A stretch of DNA of 64,000 bases from Gautieria morchelliformis (taxonomy: Eukaryota > Basidiomycota > Agaricomycetes > Gomphales > Gomphaceae): NCBI GenBank assembly GCA_015179125.1, contig WHVA01000145.1, positions 162,936-226,935 of the forward strand, in the 5' to 3' direction. Positions 11,462 through 21,308 of the stretch are shown one piece after another. Within the stretch, counting starts at the first letter, position 1, and every line of letters starts with the position of its first letter. The position numbers and the translations under genes were made by a program. The notes beneath the pieces were generated by a model. The model was not told where the DNA came from. It searched no databases and saw nothing but the letters and a program-made list of their open reading frames with translations.

Positions 11462-11543
11462 AGGCAGGACATGGAGTTCAGAAGTCGGAGGTGGTATGCA
11501 TTCCGTCCAACCCTCCGCATTACTGTGAAAGGCCCCAGGTAGC
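11462..11543 (-). pseudogene. G1 integrase fragment between two insertions
   Basis: The minus strand reads YLGPFTVMRRVGRNAYHLRL then LNSMSCL. It continues the integrase C-terminal segment from PSQKLAHRY (about 12925) and leads to LHPVFN at 6797. It shows that the solo LTR and the TIR element entered the same small region of pol independently. Confidence 0.8.
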
Positions 11544-12916
11544 TGTATGGGAACCGCTGTTCAACCAGCACTCTACATGGTCTCAGTTCTAGCTGTTCAA
11601 CCAGCTCTCAAATGTCTCTTTATTGTAAATTTGTAGTCTGCATCAAACGCCTTTAAAAATAACCAATTATCGCCCATAAAAAATGTCTACTGTCCTCACA
11701 AGGCCTATTCAAACATCCCTCTAATTATCTATGAATTTTACCTATTTTTCCGAGGCTGTCTCCACTCAAACTCACTTATTTCTGTGCAGCAGAGTTGTGG
11801 ATACACATGTCCCCACAACTCTGTTTCGGACTTCCGATTTCAAACTCCGACCGGACGCTCCCGTCACTCGCGGCTTGTGCACCCGTGGTCACCCACAAAT
11901 CCGGTCAGGTGGCTCCTTCAGACTCAGCCTCTGAGTTTGAAAAGCCTAGTCATTTGCTTGTACAGCCTCAATGACTCAACTGACTCATGCACTCCTTGGT
12001 GAGTCACATGCTCATGACTCACCCAAGCTGTCATGAATCACATGGGCCCAATTAATGACTCATTCCTGACAAATCAAGCCCTGATTGGTGGAAAACCCAG
12101 TGGAGTCACCAGTAGGAGTCATTTCTAGTCACTGTGAGTCATTATGAGTCAGACAGAACCTTCCTACACATTCCAAAAGCTTCTTCGTGACTCATTCCCC
12201 CATTCCATTAATAGATAGAAGGTCCTACCGCTTAGTTAAGCACCTGTACAATACAATATAAAAGGAGGCCCTTTTTGCCTGCCTTTCATCAGCCAATCTA
12301 CCTATCTTCTATCCTACACGTGACCTCGTGTAACTTGCATCTTACTAAGCTGCTAATCCCAGCTAGGGTTATTCACTTACTTTAGTGTCTAATTCCTTGT
12401 TAAGTAGTTACTTTACTGCTTAGCCACTTGGACTAATCCTCCGGGTGTAATTCTACAGAGTGAGTCTGTCAATTGAAAGTCTTGCCATTCGCACTCCAAT
12501 ACCCGAGACGATCTAGTCAGTTGATTTTCCTGATTAGAGACTTTCACAAGTCGCTTTGTTCACAAAACTTGTCCCTCGTTTTATTGCTGTGCGCTGGTAG
12601 ATTATCAGGGCAGTCCATTTATAAACTCGCCTGCTAAGTACATTCCTTTATATTTTGGAATACGCTTGGACCCCGATAGCGTCCTTGAACCTACAGTCTT
12701 TTAGTTTATTGTTCAGTGCTGCTAAGAAACGCATTGCCTTCCATCCATATTAACTTGGACTAGTTCTTACGTGGATTGCAACCAAGGTACAAATATTAAA
12801 TTATTTCCGGAGTTGTGCTGCAGCATTGTTTAATATTCTTTGAGTCTCGTAAACGACACGTTCTGATAGATTGAAGTGTTAGCAATAACACCAAAGTCTT
12901 GAAGGGTTCCAAAACA
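11544..12916 (+). mobile_element. Solo-LTR-like element 1 (1373 bp)
   Basis: It starts TGTATGGGAACC, ends GGGTTCCAAAACA and is flanked by the perfect 5-bp duplication GTAGC (11539-11543 and 12917-12921) in the G1 integrase. A TATAAAAGG box lies at 12257. It aligns over its length with the element at 54875-60883. TG...CA ends with a 5-bp duplication and no coding content indicate a solo LTR of a family whose internal region is absent from the window. Many TGAGTCA-like words recur in its first half. Confidence 0.7.
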
Positions 12917-12921
12917 GTAGC

Positions 12922-14337
12922 GGTGGGCAAGCTTCTGTGAAGGGCATGTGGTTCAGATATCACTTGCATCTAAGTACACCTTGTCTCCAACTTGGTACTC
13001 TGGGGCAGGGACCCGGCGCTGGTTGTAGTACCTTGCCATGTCGTCCTTGGCCTTCGCAAGGGCGGACTTGGCTTCCGAAAGGGTGGAGTCCATGTGGTGT
13101 CGGAACTCATTGACTGTCTCGAGTCAGGACTCTGCCTGGCGCAGCTCGAAGCCCATTCACAGGTGTCATCCGGAGTCGAGCATGAAGGGAGTCTGCTGCG
13201 TGGTGGAATGTACATGGTTGTTGTATTGGAATTCCGCCAGTGGAAGTAGCTCGTCCCATCCATCCTGCCTCTTGTTGACAAAGAGGCGGAGATATTGCTC
13301 CAGCTCCTGATTGACCCATTCCATCTGTCCGTCACCCTGCGGATGGTATGCTGTGGTGGTAGCCAGCTTTATTCCAAGTAGGCGGTAGAGCTCTTGTGTC
13401 AGTTCCGCGACAAACTGTGGACCTCGGTTGGAAACGACTTGCTTTGGGAGCCCATGCAACTTCCAGACATGTGCAAGGAACAGGGGGGCCTCTCCAAGGG
13501 CTGTGATCATTGTGTGTGTCGGAATGAAGTGGGACACCTTGCTTACCAAGTCCACAATGTTCATGATTGGGTCATAGCCATGAGATTCTGGGAGTTCAAC
13601 GATGAAGTCGACACTGATGGTGTCCCAGCGGGATTCGGGAATCGGGAGGGGAACAAGCTCTCTGATGGGTGGGTGTTGCTGTGCTTTGGTCTGGAGACAA
13701 AGGTCACATGTCTTCACATACTGCCCAATGTAGCGGGACATCTGAGGCCACCAGTAATTCTGAGCCACTAAGTCCAGTGTCTTCCACCTGCCAGCATGTC
13801 CTGCGACTTGGGTGCCATGGTGTTGGGACACAATGTGGCGGCGGAGGTCCGCCCCATCCGGAACATAGACCTTGCCCCTGAAGTGGAGCAACCCATTGCG
13901 CTCTGACCACTCCGCTGCCTGTACTGACCATGAATGCCCTTTCCACAGCTCCTCCACCACCTTCACCACCGATTCCTCCATCTCTCCGTTCTCGTACTGC
14001 CTCTGGATGTCCTGGAGCATTTCTGCTTCCGCCCCAACTGCGGTCACTCCTTTGAGGGCACAGATTGCAAAGAGGCTTGGGTGGAGCAATGTCATGTCAG
14101 AATTGTCTCCGCTTCCACTTCCATGATCTGCATGGGGATAGGGCATCGGGTTTGCCCATGGTGCGGCCGGGGCAGTGATGGAGCATGAAGTCACACCGGG
14201 ACAGGTGTAGGGACACCGTGCTTGTCGTCGGTTCAGCTTCTTGGATATGCAGAAGTACTCAAGGTTCTTGTGGTCGGTCCAGATCTCGAACGGACACAGA
14301 GCACCTTTGAGGAAGTGTCGCCACTCCTCCAGTGCTC
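12922..14337 (-). pseudogene. G1 RNase H C-terminus and integrase, with one catalytic Asp changed to Asn
   Basis: The minus strand reads EEWRHFLKGALCPFEIWT, then DHKNLEYF (end of RNase H), then the zinc-binding integrase N-domain (HHGTQVAGHAGRW...CDLC). The catalytic core has SVDFIVELPE (first Asp), VVSNRGPQF where Asp is expected in S-D-RGPQF, and MEWVNQELEQYL with the Glu. The Asp-to-Asn change is a single G-to-A transition and would abolish integration. The frame is open from 14194 to 13166, then degenerates before PAPEYQVGDKVYLDASDI and PSQKLAHRY, where the solo LTR begins. Confidence 0.8.
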
Positions 14338-14342
14338 AGATG

Positions 14343-15361
14343 TTTTAGATTAAAATGTTAATTAGTGCCTTTTTATCAAATGAAATCTGTTGCTTAGTGG
14401 TTGAAACCACTATATTCGCCTCCCCTCTGTGTGCTGACTAAGCTCTTCGGGGTGCGTACAACACTGATGAATGAGGGTCACGTGACCGTGTCGTCAGAAG
14501 AACAGTGTCGATCCAAGGGATAGTCAAATCAAAAGCGTTCGCTTTTAAGGTAGTATAGAGTAAACAGTGATAGTAGACTCTCAACGAAGATTTGGAATAA
14601 ACTGTTAAGAACTGAGCTCTGTAACTATCAAACAAGATTACAGCAATTTCAGGAGGCAGAAAAAATCGATTCTGGATAATTTTGTTCATACATTCGTGCT
14701 AGCTATTTATACTATTTTAGTAGTAAGTACTAGTACTCAAGATACTAGATAAATGGGTCGGGAAGGCTGTTTGTAACTAGGGAGTGACTAATTAATAGTC
14801 ATAATGTCATGGGGTGATGGGGATGATGTTAGGAATCTCTGGGCTTTGGAGCAAGGGTCTATACCTAGTATACAAAGCCCCTGTCAACATAATACTGAGA
14901 TAATAGCCAGTGAGACGTGTCATGGAGCTAGAATAGAGAATGATACTATATTTGCCCTGCCTAGCATAAATGCTAGGCTTGGAGATGGGGCCGCTGTCTC
15001 TGTGCCTCTCTTGTGTGGCAGCTGATTGAGTATATGTGTTGCAGATGACTTTCTCAGGTCATTCCACAACACCCTGTACCCCTGCGCAGTCTACTATTCT
15101 CTGCGGCGTTTGGTGCCCGTACCCCTCGGTACCTATGGCCTGGCGCCTGTCGACGTCATGGCTGATACCATCACCCGATAGGCGCGCCGTCCCTGATCGG
15201 CCGCACGTGGCCGACGCTCGAACTCCTGTATACTACCCAATCTATGGGTAATATAGCGTGTCGTAAGATTCGTGTGATCGTTGTTTGCGCCGACGTCTAT
15301 CGTGAATGTAGTTTGTGTTTCTTTTGATTTTTTTTGTTTTGATTTTCTGTTTATCACAACA
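14343..15361. mobile_element. 1.02-kb insertion of unknown class in G1 RNase H
   Basis: It interrupts the RNase H sequence between HDKEMLAI and LEEWRHF. AGATG is duplicated at 14338-14342 and 15362-15366. The ends are TTTTAGATT and TATCACAACA on the plus strand. Read on the minus strand it begins TGTTGTGATAAAC, holds a TATAAATAG box and ends in AAAA. No coding region is convincing. A solo LTR with eroded end or a small retroposon would both fit. Confidence 0.5.
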
Positions 15362-15366
15362 AGATG

Positions 15367-17684
15367 ATCGCCAGCATTTCCTTGTCGTGGATCTCGTAAT
15401 TCCACTCTACCGGACTAAGGCTTTTGGAGAAGAAGGCAATCGGATGCCACCTGTCACCACCTTCCAATGACTGCTGTGACAAGACCGCTCCAGTGGCTGC
15501 ATCGGAAGAATCTGCCTCGACTCGATAGGGGCGAGAGTCATCTGGAAAGATCAGGACTGGGGCAGAAGTGATCAGCTCCTTGAGTTTGTCAAAGGCGGCC
15601 TGCTCTGGCTCCCCCCACTACCATCCAACATCCTTCTTGGTGAGATCAAAGAGGGCACAGGCATGGCAGGAGAAGTCCTTGATGAACCGCCGATAGAAAT
15701 TGAGAAACCCAATGAAGGACTGGACCTCCTTCTTGTTCCGTGGCACAGGCCATTCCGACACACTGGAAAATTTGACTGGGTCCATTTCCACCTTTCCTTC
15801 CGACACGATCACCCCAAGATACTCTATCCGTGTCCGCTCAAATTCACACTTTTCCAGCTTGAGACACAGGTTGTACTCTCAGAGCCGTTCCAGCACTCTC
15901 TGCACCACCTCCCGATGTTCCGACATTGTTTTCGTGAAGATGAGGATGTCATCGAGGTAGACGCAGACAACCCCTTCTGCTATCATGTCATGAAAGATCT
16001 CATTCATCATCGTCTGGAACGTGGCAGGACTGTTGGTGAGGCCAAAGAACATGACCTGTGGCTCAAAGAGTCCTCGGTTGGTGCAGAATGTGGCCTTCCA
16101 CTCATCTCCCTCACGGATCTGAACATTATTGAAGCCCCAGCGAACATCCAGCTTAGTGAAGTACCTTGCCCCGCAGAGTTGTGTTGGGTGACAGCGGGTA
16201 GACTTTGCAGTTGGTGGGCTTTGACCCAGGCTCCAACTCGATGGCATGGTCCCACAGCTTTCGTGGAGGCAGGGCATCAAATGACTCCTTGGCAAAGACA
16301 TCCTCGAACTCCTGCAGGTACTCTGGAATCTCCATGTCCACCTTATCATTCTTCATGGAGGCTTCTGCGAGGCATTGTGAAACATTTCCGGTGGCGCGGA
16401 GGTGTTCTGCTTCTGGTGGAAGGTTCACGTACAGCAAGCGCTCCCCCTCCACCAGAGTGTCTTCTGGGCCGAGTCAGACAATGTCGGAGTCGGAATCGGA
16501 ATTGGAATCTGAATTGGAATCGGAAGTGGGAGCTGGTTCAAATTCTATTTCCAAATCCTCTTCAGCAAGCAGCGGATGGGGGCCAGAAGGACATGTCTGT
16601 ATGAGCCGCTCGGTCTTCCGCTGCTCGTGGCGCTCCCTCCGCACTTCTGACCGGAACATGTGACACTTGGCTGGGCATTGACTCATCAGCACTTTCCAAG
16701 TCTGCCAGTTGATCTCTGGGTTGCTCCTGCAGCCAGGTAAACTTGAGGATGATGTCTTGCTTCCCCAGGCTGGTGACTGCAAAGGAAGTGCATTCCGTGT
16801 GTCCATCGTAGTGGAGAATTGTGTCTACTATCTCCATGATTGACCCTGCCTCATTGGGGCTTCCATCCACATTGAACACTGGGATTGCACATTGCAACTT
16901 CCGTGTGGTCAGTTGGTTCTTTTCCACATAGCCTCAGTCCATAAACTGACCAGTGGCCCCGCAATCAACAATCGCAGGTCTGGATTTGACTTCCACTATG
17001 TCTGTCATCTGGATCTCCACCTTAATGACCAGTGACTTGGGGCCAGGGGTGGAGGCAACAACATAGTGCTTTGGGAGGCATCTCTCCCAAGGGCAGATGC
17101 AGGATAGGCGGGGTGTTGGATTCGGTTTTTGTGTGACTTTATCCGGTGGGTCCGTATGAAGTGAGGGGAGTGGGGGCTTCTCATTCTCTACTTCAAGACA
17201 GGCAAACCAGTTATGTACAGGCAGCAGGGGCACACATCTCACCCGCTGCGCGTTACAAAATCCGACGCATCTTCCACTTCCGATGCACCATGTTCCGCAT
17301 TTTCGGAAATTTCTTCCGCAGTAGGCACTCTGCTTATGTCTGCCAGTGCGAGGAACTCTGGAAGGAGCTCGAGTCTCTCCTCTGTGGTCATAAGCTGGAT
17401 ATCAAAAGCTTGGGGGCACTCGCAGGCATAGTGGCCTGGCTGGCGGCATCAGAGGCAGGTGACAGTTCCGTTTCCCTTTCCACGCATGCGGTCAACATCC
17501 ATTGGGGCAGGGCCACTCTTCGAGGGAGGGGGCTAGGGTTACTAATAGGAGCAGGCGGAGCAACCTTCAGAAATATTTTCCATGTCGGAATGAATGTACT
17601 TCTGGGTTTTGGCACAGGTGTAGGACAAGTGGAACTGTGTGTCATGTTCCGGTTTGTCTCCACAAAGGCCTCATTTGCTTCCAT
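15367..17684 (-). pseudogene. G1 zinc knuckle, protease, reverse transcriptase and RNase H (broken)
   Basis: On the minus strand: a CCHC knuckle CL*CRQPGHYACEC with an in-frame TGA, a protease site IVDCGATGQFMD (Cys where Ser is usual), and a linker containing a Ser/Asp/Asn repeat. RT motifs follow: YFTKLDVRWGFNN, FFGLTNSPATFQTMM and VYLDDILIF. Then come the connection domain SFIGFLNFYRRFI and RNase H (PYRVEADSSDAATGAVLSQ, then WNYEIHDKEMLAI). Frame changes and stops separate most of these blocks, so no polyprotein can be made. The YLDD catalytic motif itself is intact. The long plus-strand ORF 15663-16604 is its antisense shadow. Confidence 0.8.
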
Positions 17685-17687
17685 GTT

Positions 17688-18608
17688 TCAGGACACCCTC
17701 TGCACAGCTTGGTACCACCCTTCTGGGTAATCAAAATCCAGAGCTCCATCCCCAAGCAGTGCGACTTGGTTCTGGAGTGTCGGATTGAGTCCTCGTCGGA
17801 ATTTGATGACGATTGTCTTGTCATTGTCATACTCCACAAGGTCAATGAGCTCGTGGAAGTGATCGATGTAGTCATCGACCGGATCCTTGGCCTGGTACCA
17901 GCTGGTCCCCTTGAGCTTCGTAAGGGCTGTGAGCTGCTCATTTTTGGGGCAGAACTGGTCAGAAAATGCTTTCTTGAAGGCATCCCAGTCCCAGAAGTAG
18001 TTCCCCTTGCCCTTTGCTTCGTGTCGGATCACCTTGTTTGCAAAATGGGCTGTGTGGTCCGACTTGAAAAAGGGCAGTGCCCAGTGAATCCGAGCCTGGT
18101 TGTTCAGAAAGAGGTCTCCAACAATTGTGAAGTAGATGCTGCATGTGTTGAAGAACGCACATCCCTTCTCCCGATCTCCGTCAAAGTCCACCGGAGTTGC
18201 AGGTTTGACCTTTGCCAACTTGGCAGACATCCTCTCTTCCACTACTTCACCTTCTCTGAAATCCGACTCATCCAGCATTGCATTTCCACCACTTCGTGGA
18301 ATATCTAACTTAGCCGAAATCATTTGTAAGGCTGTTTCAATTGCATCAGTCTTCATCTGGTTCCGCGTCAATTCCTCCTCCATATTCTGAAGACGATCAT
18401 CCAGATTCATGTCAGAAGGAGAAATATGGGATGGTATTTCCGGGGTTGGGAGCTCAATGTAAGAAGAGGGGCTGTCGTACGCTGTGTGTGTGGAAGAGGT
18501 TGCGATCTCCGAGTTGCTATCTCCGATTCCAAACGCACCTATGGTGAATGCAACGTGCAGTATGACTGCCGGTCCTCTAGGGAAGAGACTTTTCTGCTGT
18601 AAGGGCAA
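17688..18608 (-). CDS. G1 gag, capsid-like region, open for 306 codons
   Basis: The frame includes LQNMEEELTRNQMKTDAIE (coiled-coil-like), PVDFDGDREKG, HFANKVIRHEAKG and the retrotransposon gag signature FWDWDAFKKAFSDQFCPKNE with VDDYIDHFHELIDLVEYD. The first Met is inside the LTR (18608), so a downstream Met such as the one before NLDDRLQ is a more likely start. The frame stops shortly before the zinc knuckle, which continues in another frame. It is the best preserved part of G1, but it belongs to a dead element. Confidence 0.75.
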   Translation of the reverse strand: MPLQQKSLFPRGPAVILHVAFTIGAFGIGDSNSEIATSSTHTAYDSPSSYIELPTPEIPSHISPSDMNLDDRLQNMEEELTRNQMKTDAIETALQMISAKLDIPRSGGNAMLDESDFREGEVVEERMSAKLAKVKPATPVDFDGDREKGCAFFNTCSIYFTIVGDLFLNNQARIHWALPFFKSDHTAHFANKVIRHEAKGKGNYFWDWDAFKKAFSDQFCPKNEQLTALTKLKGTSWYQAKDPVDDYIDHFHELIDLVEYDNDKTIVIKFRRGLNPTLQNQVALLGDGALDFDYPEGWYQAVQRVS

Positions 18609-19021
18609 CCCTAGCTGGTGGAGATCACACTACCACACAACTGACAAGGGGAAATCCAAAGAGAAAAGTCTAAGGACCCCCAATGTCAGCGAGCCCATAT
18701 TATACTACGCTCTGCAGCCAGGGACAACACTTGGCACTCACCATCGACCCTGCATCCCCCTGACCCCCGCGACCCTTGATCAACCCTTGATGCCACCTAT
18801 TATGTCAGTCGCTTGACTTCCAACACTGTTCCGAGAGCGGAAGTCGGAAATTGAAGTGGAACTGGCAAAGTGAACAGAACTGGTGGAAGTTCTCCCAGAA
18901 GCAGAATCATTTCCAAAAGCGGAGTCGGAGATGGAATCGTAACCAGAAGCGGAGTCAGAAATGGAGTCGGAACTGGGTGTGGTATCGGAACTGGAAATGG
19001 AAAACAGGGTGTCCCCTGACA
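18598..19021 (-). repeat. G1 5' LTR (424 bp)
   Basis: It pairs with 6008-6445. It begins TGTCAGGGGACACC on the minus strand and ends CCCTTACA, directly before the gag leader. GGAA/TTCCG words recur through its upstream half. Confidence 0.85.
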
Positions 19022-19436
19022 GTGACCTTGAGGCCTGCCTCGGTGAGTTCATGTGCAAGGTGTCTCACAGCAGCGATCCAGGCATGCATCATTTGCATGT
19101 CATCCTTTCTCATTGAGAGGAAGCGTCATCATAGTGACAGATGTGTCGCAAAACCGCAGGCTCAGTGAACCTTCTCAAGGTTTTCCCAAATATCTTTTGG
19201 ATCATTGAAGCACATGTGTGGGGTTCGACTGGAAGGATTATCTCTGCATGTGCTAACCTCTGCTTTTTTATCCATGCCTTAACAGTCTTTGAGGATGTAG
19301 ATCCAGCGGGCCTCTCCTCTGTGCCATCCACAACATCCCATAAGTCCTTTGTAGTCAGGTAGGCCTCCATCTGATACTTCCAGTCAATATAGTGCGAGTC
19401 CAAGAATTTCAAGAATAGTGAGTCGCCAGCGGGCAT
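19022..19436 (-). pseudogene. Cop-A gag, N-terminal half
   Basis: It starts MPAGDSLFLKFLDSHYIDWK and continues YQMEAYLTTKDLWDVVDG and KTVKAWIKKQRLAHAEI, the copia UBN2 gag pattern. A frameshift then moves the reading to CFNDPKDIWENLEKVH and MRKDDMQMMHAWIAAV, then LAHELTEAGLKV, with stops between. It ends at the gypsy LTR and continues at 6002. The Met at 19436 is about 150 bp inside the LTR, as expected for a gag start. Confidence 0.75.
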
Positions 19437-19588
19437 GGTGAAGAATTCGATTCAGCCTGTAGTTGATACAGGGCTTTTATGGTGCAACGGGAGATACCCT
19501 CTCAACCCCAACAAACAACAGGGGAGCATGTCTTACAATCCCAAGGGGCCTATTGTTTAACTAAAGCGAATGGGTGGGGCCCATAACC

Positions 19589-19687
19589 TGTAGAGATTCG
19601 AGGTGGGTCGCAGTAGGGACAAAAACGGCAGCATATTACTAAGCAACTGTAAATAGCCTAACTAACGAGATTATACTAACTCCAACA
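19589..19687 (-). repeat. Cop-A 5' LTR (99 bp) with adjacent primer-binding site
   Basis: On the minus strand it runs from TGTTGGAGTTAG to CTCTACA and is followed immediately by GGTTATGGGCCCC (19576-19588), complementary to the anticodon stem-loop of initiator tRNA-Met. The second copia element uses the same site at 55539. Confidence 0.8.
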
Positions 19688-20305
19688 CACTTGAAGATTG
19701 AAGATAAACCATGACTGTGGACTCGGACACGCCGCGGGCATAGGAACTTTACTTTGGCACGACGTCTGCAGATACTGGTGTGCGTCGAGAATGTACGGTG
19801 CTCTGAGGTCAGCGTGTGGGTATCTTGCAGACAGCCAGACACATGGTGAGCCTATCAGCAGAGAAGTAAGATGTGAGGTCACCAAATTGAAACCTGTTCA
19901 CAACTGAAGCATATGAGAAGATGGCATTGAATTAGTGTCAGGATGACATACTTTATGCGAGGGATTCGGCGTAATGATCTCTAGCAGACATTTAGCAGGC
20001 AGACCCCATTCACTAGTACTGTATTTCTTACCTGCAGCAAAGAAACTTGATGGGTGGAATGGCTCAGAATTTTCATAGTCAACGTATTGATCAACTTACG
20101 GTACAAATCCTAGACCAAAGCATCATGCTCCCAAATGTATGTATTTTCCAAGAGACCTTTCTCCGCTATTTCAGAAGTTGAGACCACTGTGTGGAAAGCT
20201 TCGACATAGCTAGAGAAACGCACTGCCATACATGTCTAAGCTAGTTTCCCAATCCCAGTCTCAGCGCAACACTAATTAGACTATGACAGATGCACAGGTA
20301 CATAC

Positions 20306-20510
20306 CTCCTGGCTTAACGTTATGAGACAGTCAAACACAAGCAACACTGCGGCTACCACTATTGAATTAAATGGCATGCATTCATGCGTGAATAATGAAG
20401 CATTACAAGTCTCAACAATATAGATTCGTACTGGAGGTGTAATTTGTGGTAAGACATTCTGATAAAGCAGTGATCAGGATACTGAATTCTTGAGCCAAGG
20501 GGTTAGACAT
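20306..20510 (-). pseudogene. DUF6533-like membrane-protein gene, N-terminal exons only
   Basis: On the minus strand, exon 20432-20510 starts MSNPLAQEFSILITALSEC. It splices by GT-AG into 20306-20358 to read NYTSMVAAVLLVFDCLITLS, a transmembrane segment very close to the ALLVYDTLLTLPSE signature of the three DUF6533 genes in this window. A donor follows at 20305. The next exon could not be recognised. The rest of the intervening sequence (19861-20305 and 20511-20821) holds further splice-like sites but no clear coding. It is too diverged to be a recent copy of the others. Confidence 0.45.
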
Positions 20511-20821
20511 GTTGGAGCACTTGATGAAGGGAATGAACAAACGCTTGCTCAGCTTGATGCTATATATTCCAGTCTAGTTTCCAGAGAAAGATCTGGATAA
20601 GGCTCAGTAGAGTTGCCATTCCAGCTCACATGTCGATCAGCCAACAAGTATTCTCAGATCTCCAGTCCACCAATCAGATTTGTCAGCAGGGATCCAACAA
20701 CCCTGCTTAGTCAGATTGTGCATACATTGAACAAGTGGTGTATATTGAGGCACACTCATTCCTGAGTGCTTTATCATCCACCCTATCTCTTCAATCTGAT
20801 ATAAAACTCAAGACAATCTTC

Positions 20822-21308
20822 AAGTCGTGATATGGCCGCACTTGACGCCATCGTCACGCGATGCGTGGCCTGCCGCTGCAGCCTGTACTTCCAGCCCCGC
20901 ACTCCGACTCAACTGATGACTCAGAGTCGCGATGCATGATGCAGTCCTAGTCTGACGATGGCCGGGCACGCGGAGTACTGGCATGCATCCACCGGGTGAT
21001 TCATGTCTCCGCTCCCGTTCCAACATTTGACTTGGGATTGTTTTTCATGTGACGCACATCATTGCAGCCGCCCTCCGCCCTGCCCACCAGGATCTGGGAT
21101 CCACACGCAAAACAAATGCCAGGTCTCAGCCGTGCATCATCACTGGCAGTGCGATGCGCATGGTTGCACGACGGTTCCTATTACAGTACGTCTGTTACCT
21201 GTAACAAAACAGATACAGAAATAGTGCGCGCTGTGTCTTCCTTTCATAAATCAGCGTCCGTTTCAGAGTCTGGCGCCCTGCCAGTGATCCGAGTCAGGAA
21301 CTCGAATT
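20822..21308 (-). repeat. Unit U2 spacer, inverted relative to U1
   Basis: Starting at AAGTCGTGATATGGCCGCAC, the minus strand matches the spacer at 50700-51030 and 4936-5440. At about 21308 it jumps straight into the middle of the TF-like gene, so U2 lacks the TF 3' half and the GC-poor spacer present in U3 and U5. Confidence 0.65.

Larger units (their letters stand above)
6008..19021 (-). mobile_element. Ty3/gypsy chromovirus (G1), nested in Cop-A gag and itself interrupted three times
   Basis: LTRs at 6008-6445 and 18598-19021 have TG...CA ends (TGTCAGGGGACACC at the minus-strand 5' end). Flanking 5-mers GTGAT and GTGAC are a near-perfect target duplication, and removing the element restores the V-T-D-D reading of Cop-A gag. 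Order on the minus strand is gag, zinc knuckle, protease, RT, RNase H, integrase, chromodomain. Insertions at 14343-15361, 11544-12916 and 6798-11461 break pol. Many stops and frameshifts show it is dead. The two LTRs differ at roughly two dozen positions plus two indels, mostly transitions. Confidence 0.85.
5443..19687 (-). mobile_element. Gag-only copia-type LTR element (Cop-A), split by a nested gypsy element
   Basis: Two 99-bp LTRs (5443-5541 and 19589-19687) begin TGTAGAGATTC and end CTCCAACA on the plus strand and differ at one base. Read on the minus strand, the right LTR is followed at once by GGTTATGGGCCCC, the half-tRNA-iMet primer-binding site known from Drosophila copia. The interior holds only a gag-like frame ending just before the left LTR, with no protease, integrase or reverse transcriptase. 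Without the nested insertion the element would be about 1.2 kb. The flanking 5-mers GACTC and CACTT match at three of five positions. Confidence 0.75.

Noticed and set aside
12900-12940. G1 integrase ending naturally at KVYLDASDI
   Set aside because: The following PSQKLAHRY and, across the solo LTR, LGPFTVMRRVGRNAY show that the integrase continues and was split by an insertion.
15663-16604. 313-codon plus-strand ORF
   Set aside because: It is exactly antisense to the G1 reverse transcriptase, whose motifs are clear on the minus strand.
17502-18308. 268-codon plus-strand ORF
   Set aside because: It is antisense to the G1 gag and zinc-knuckle region.
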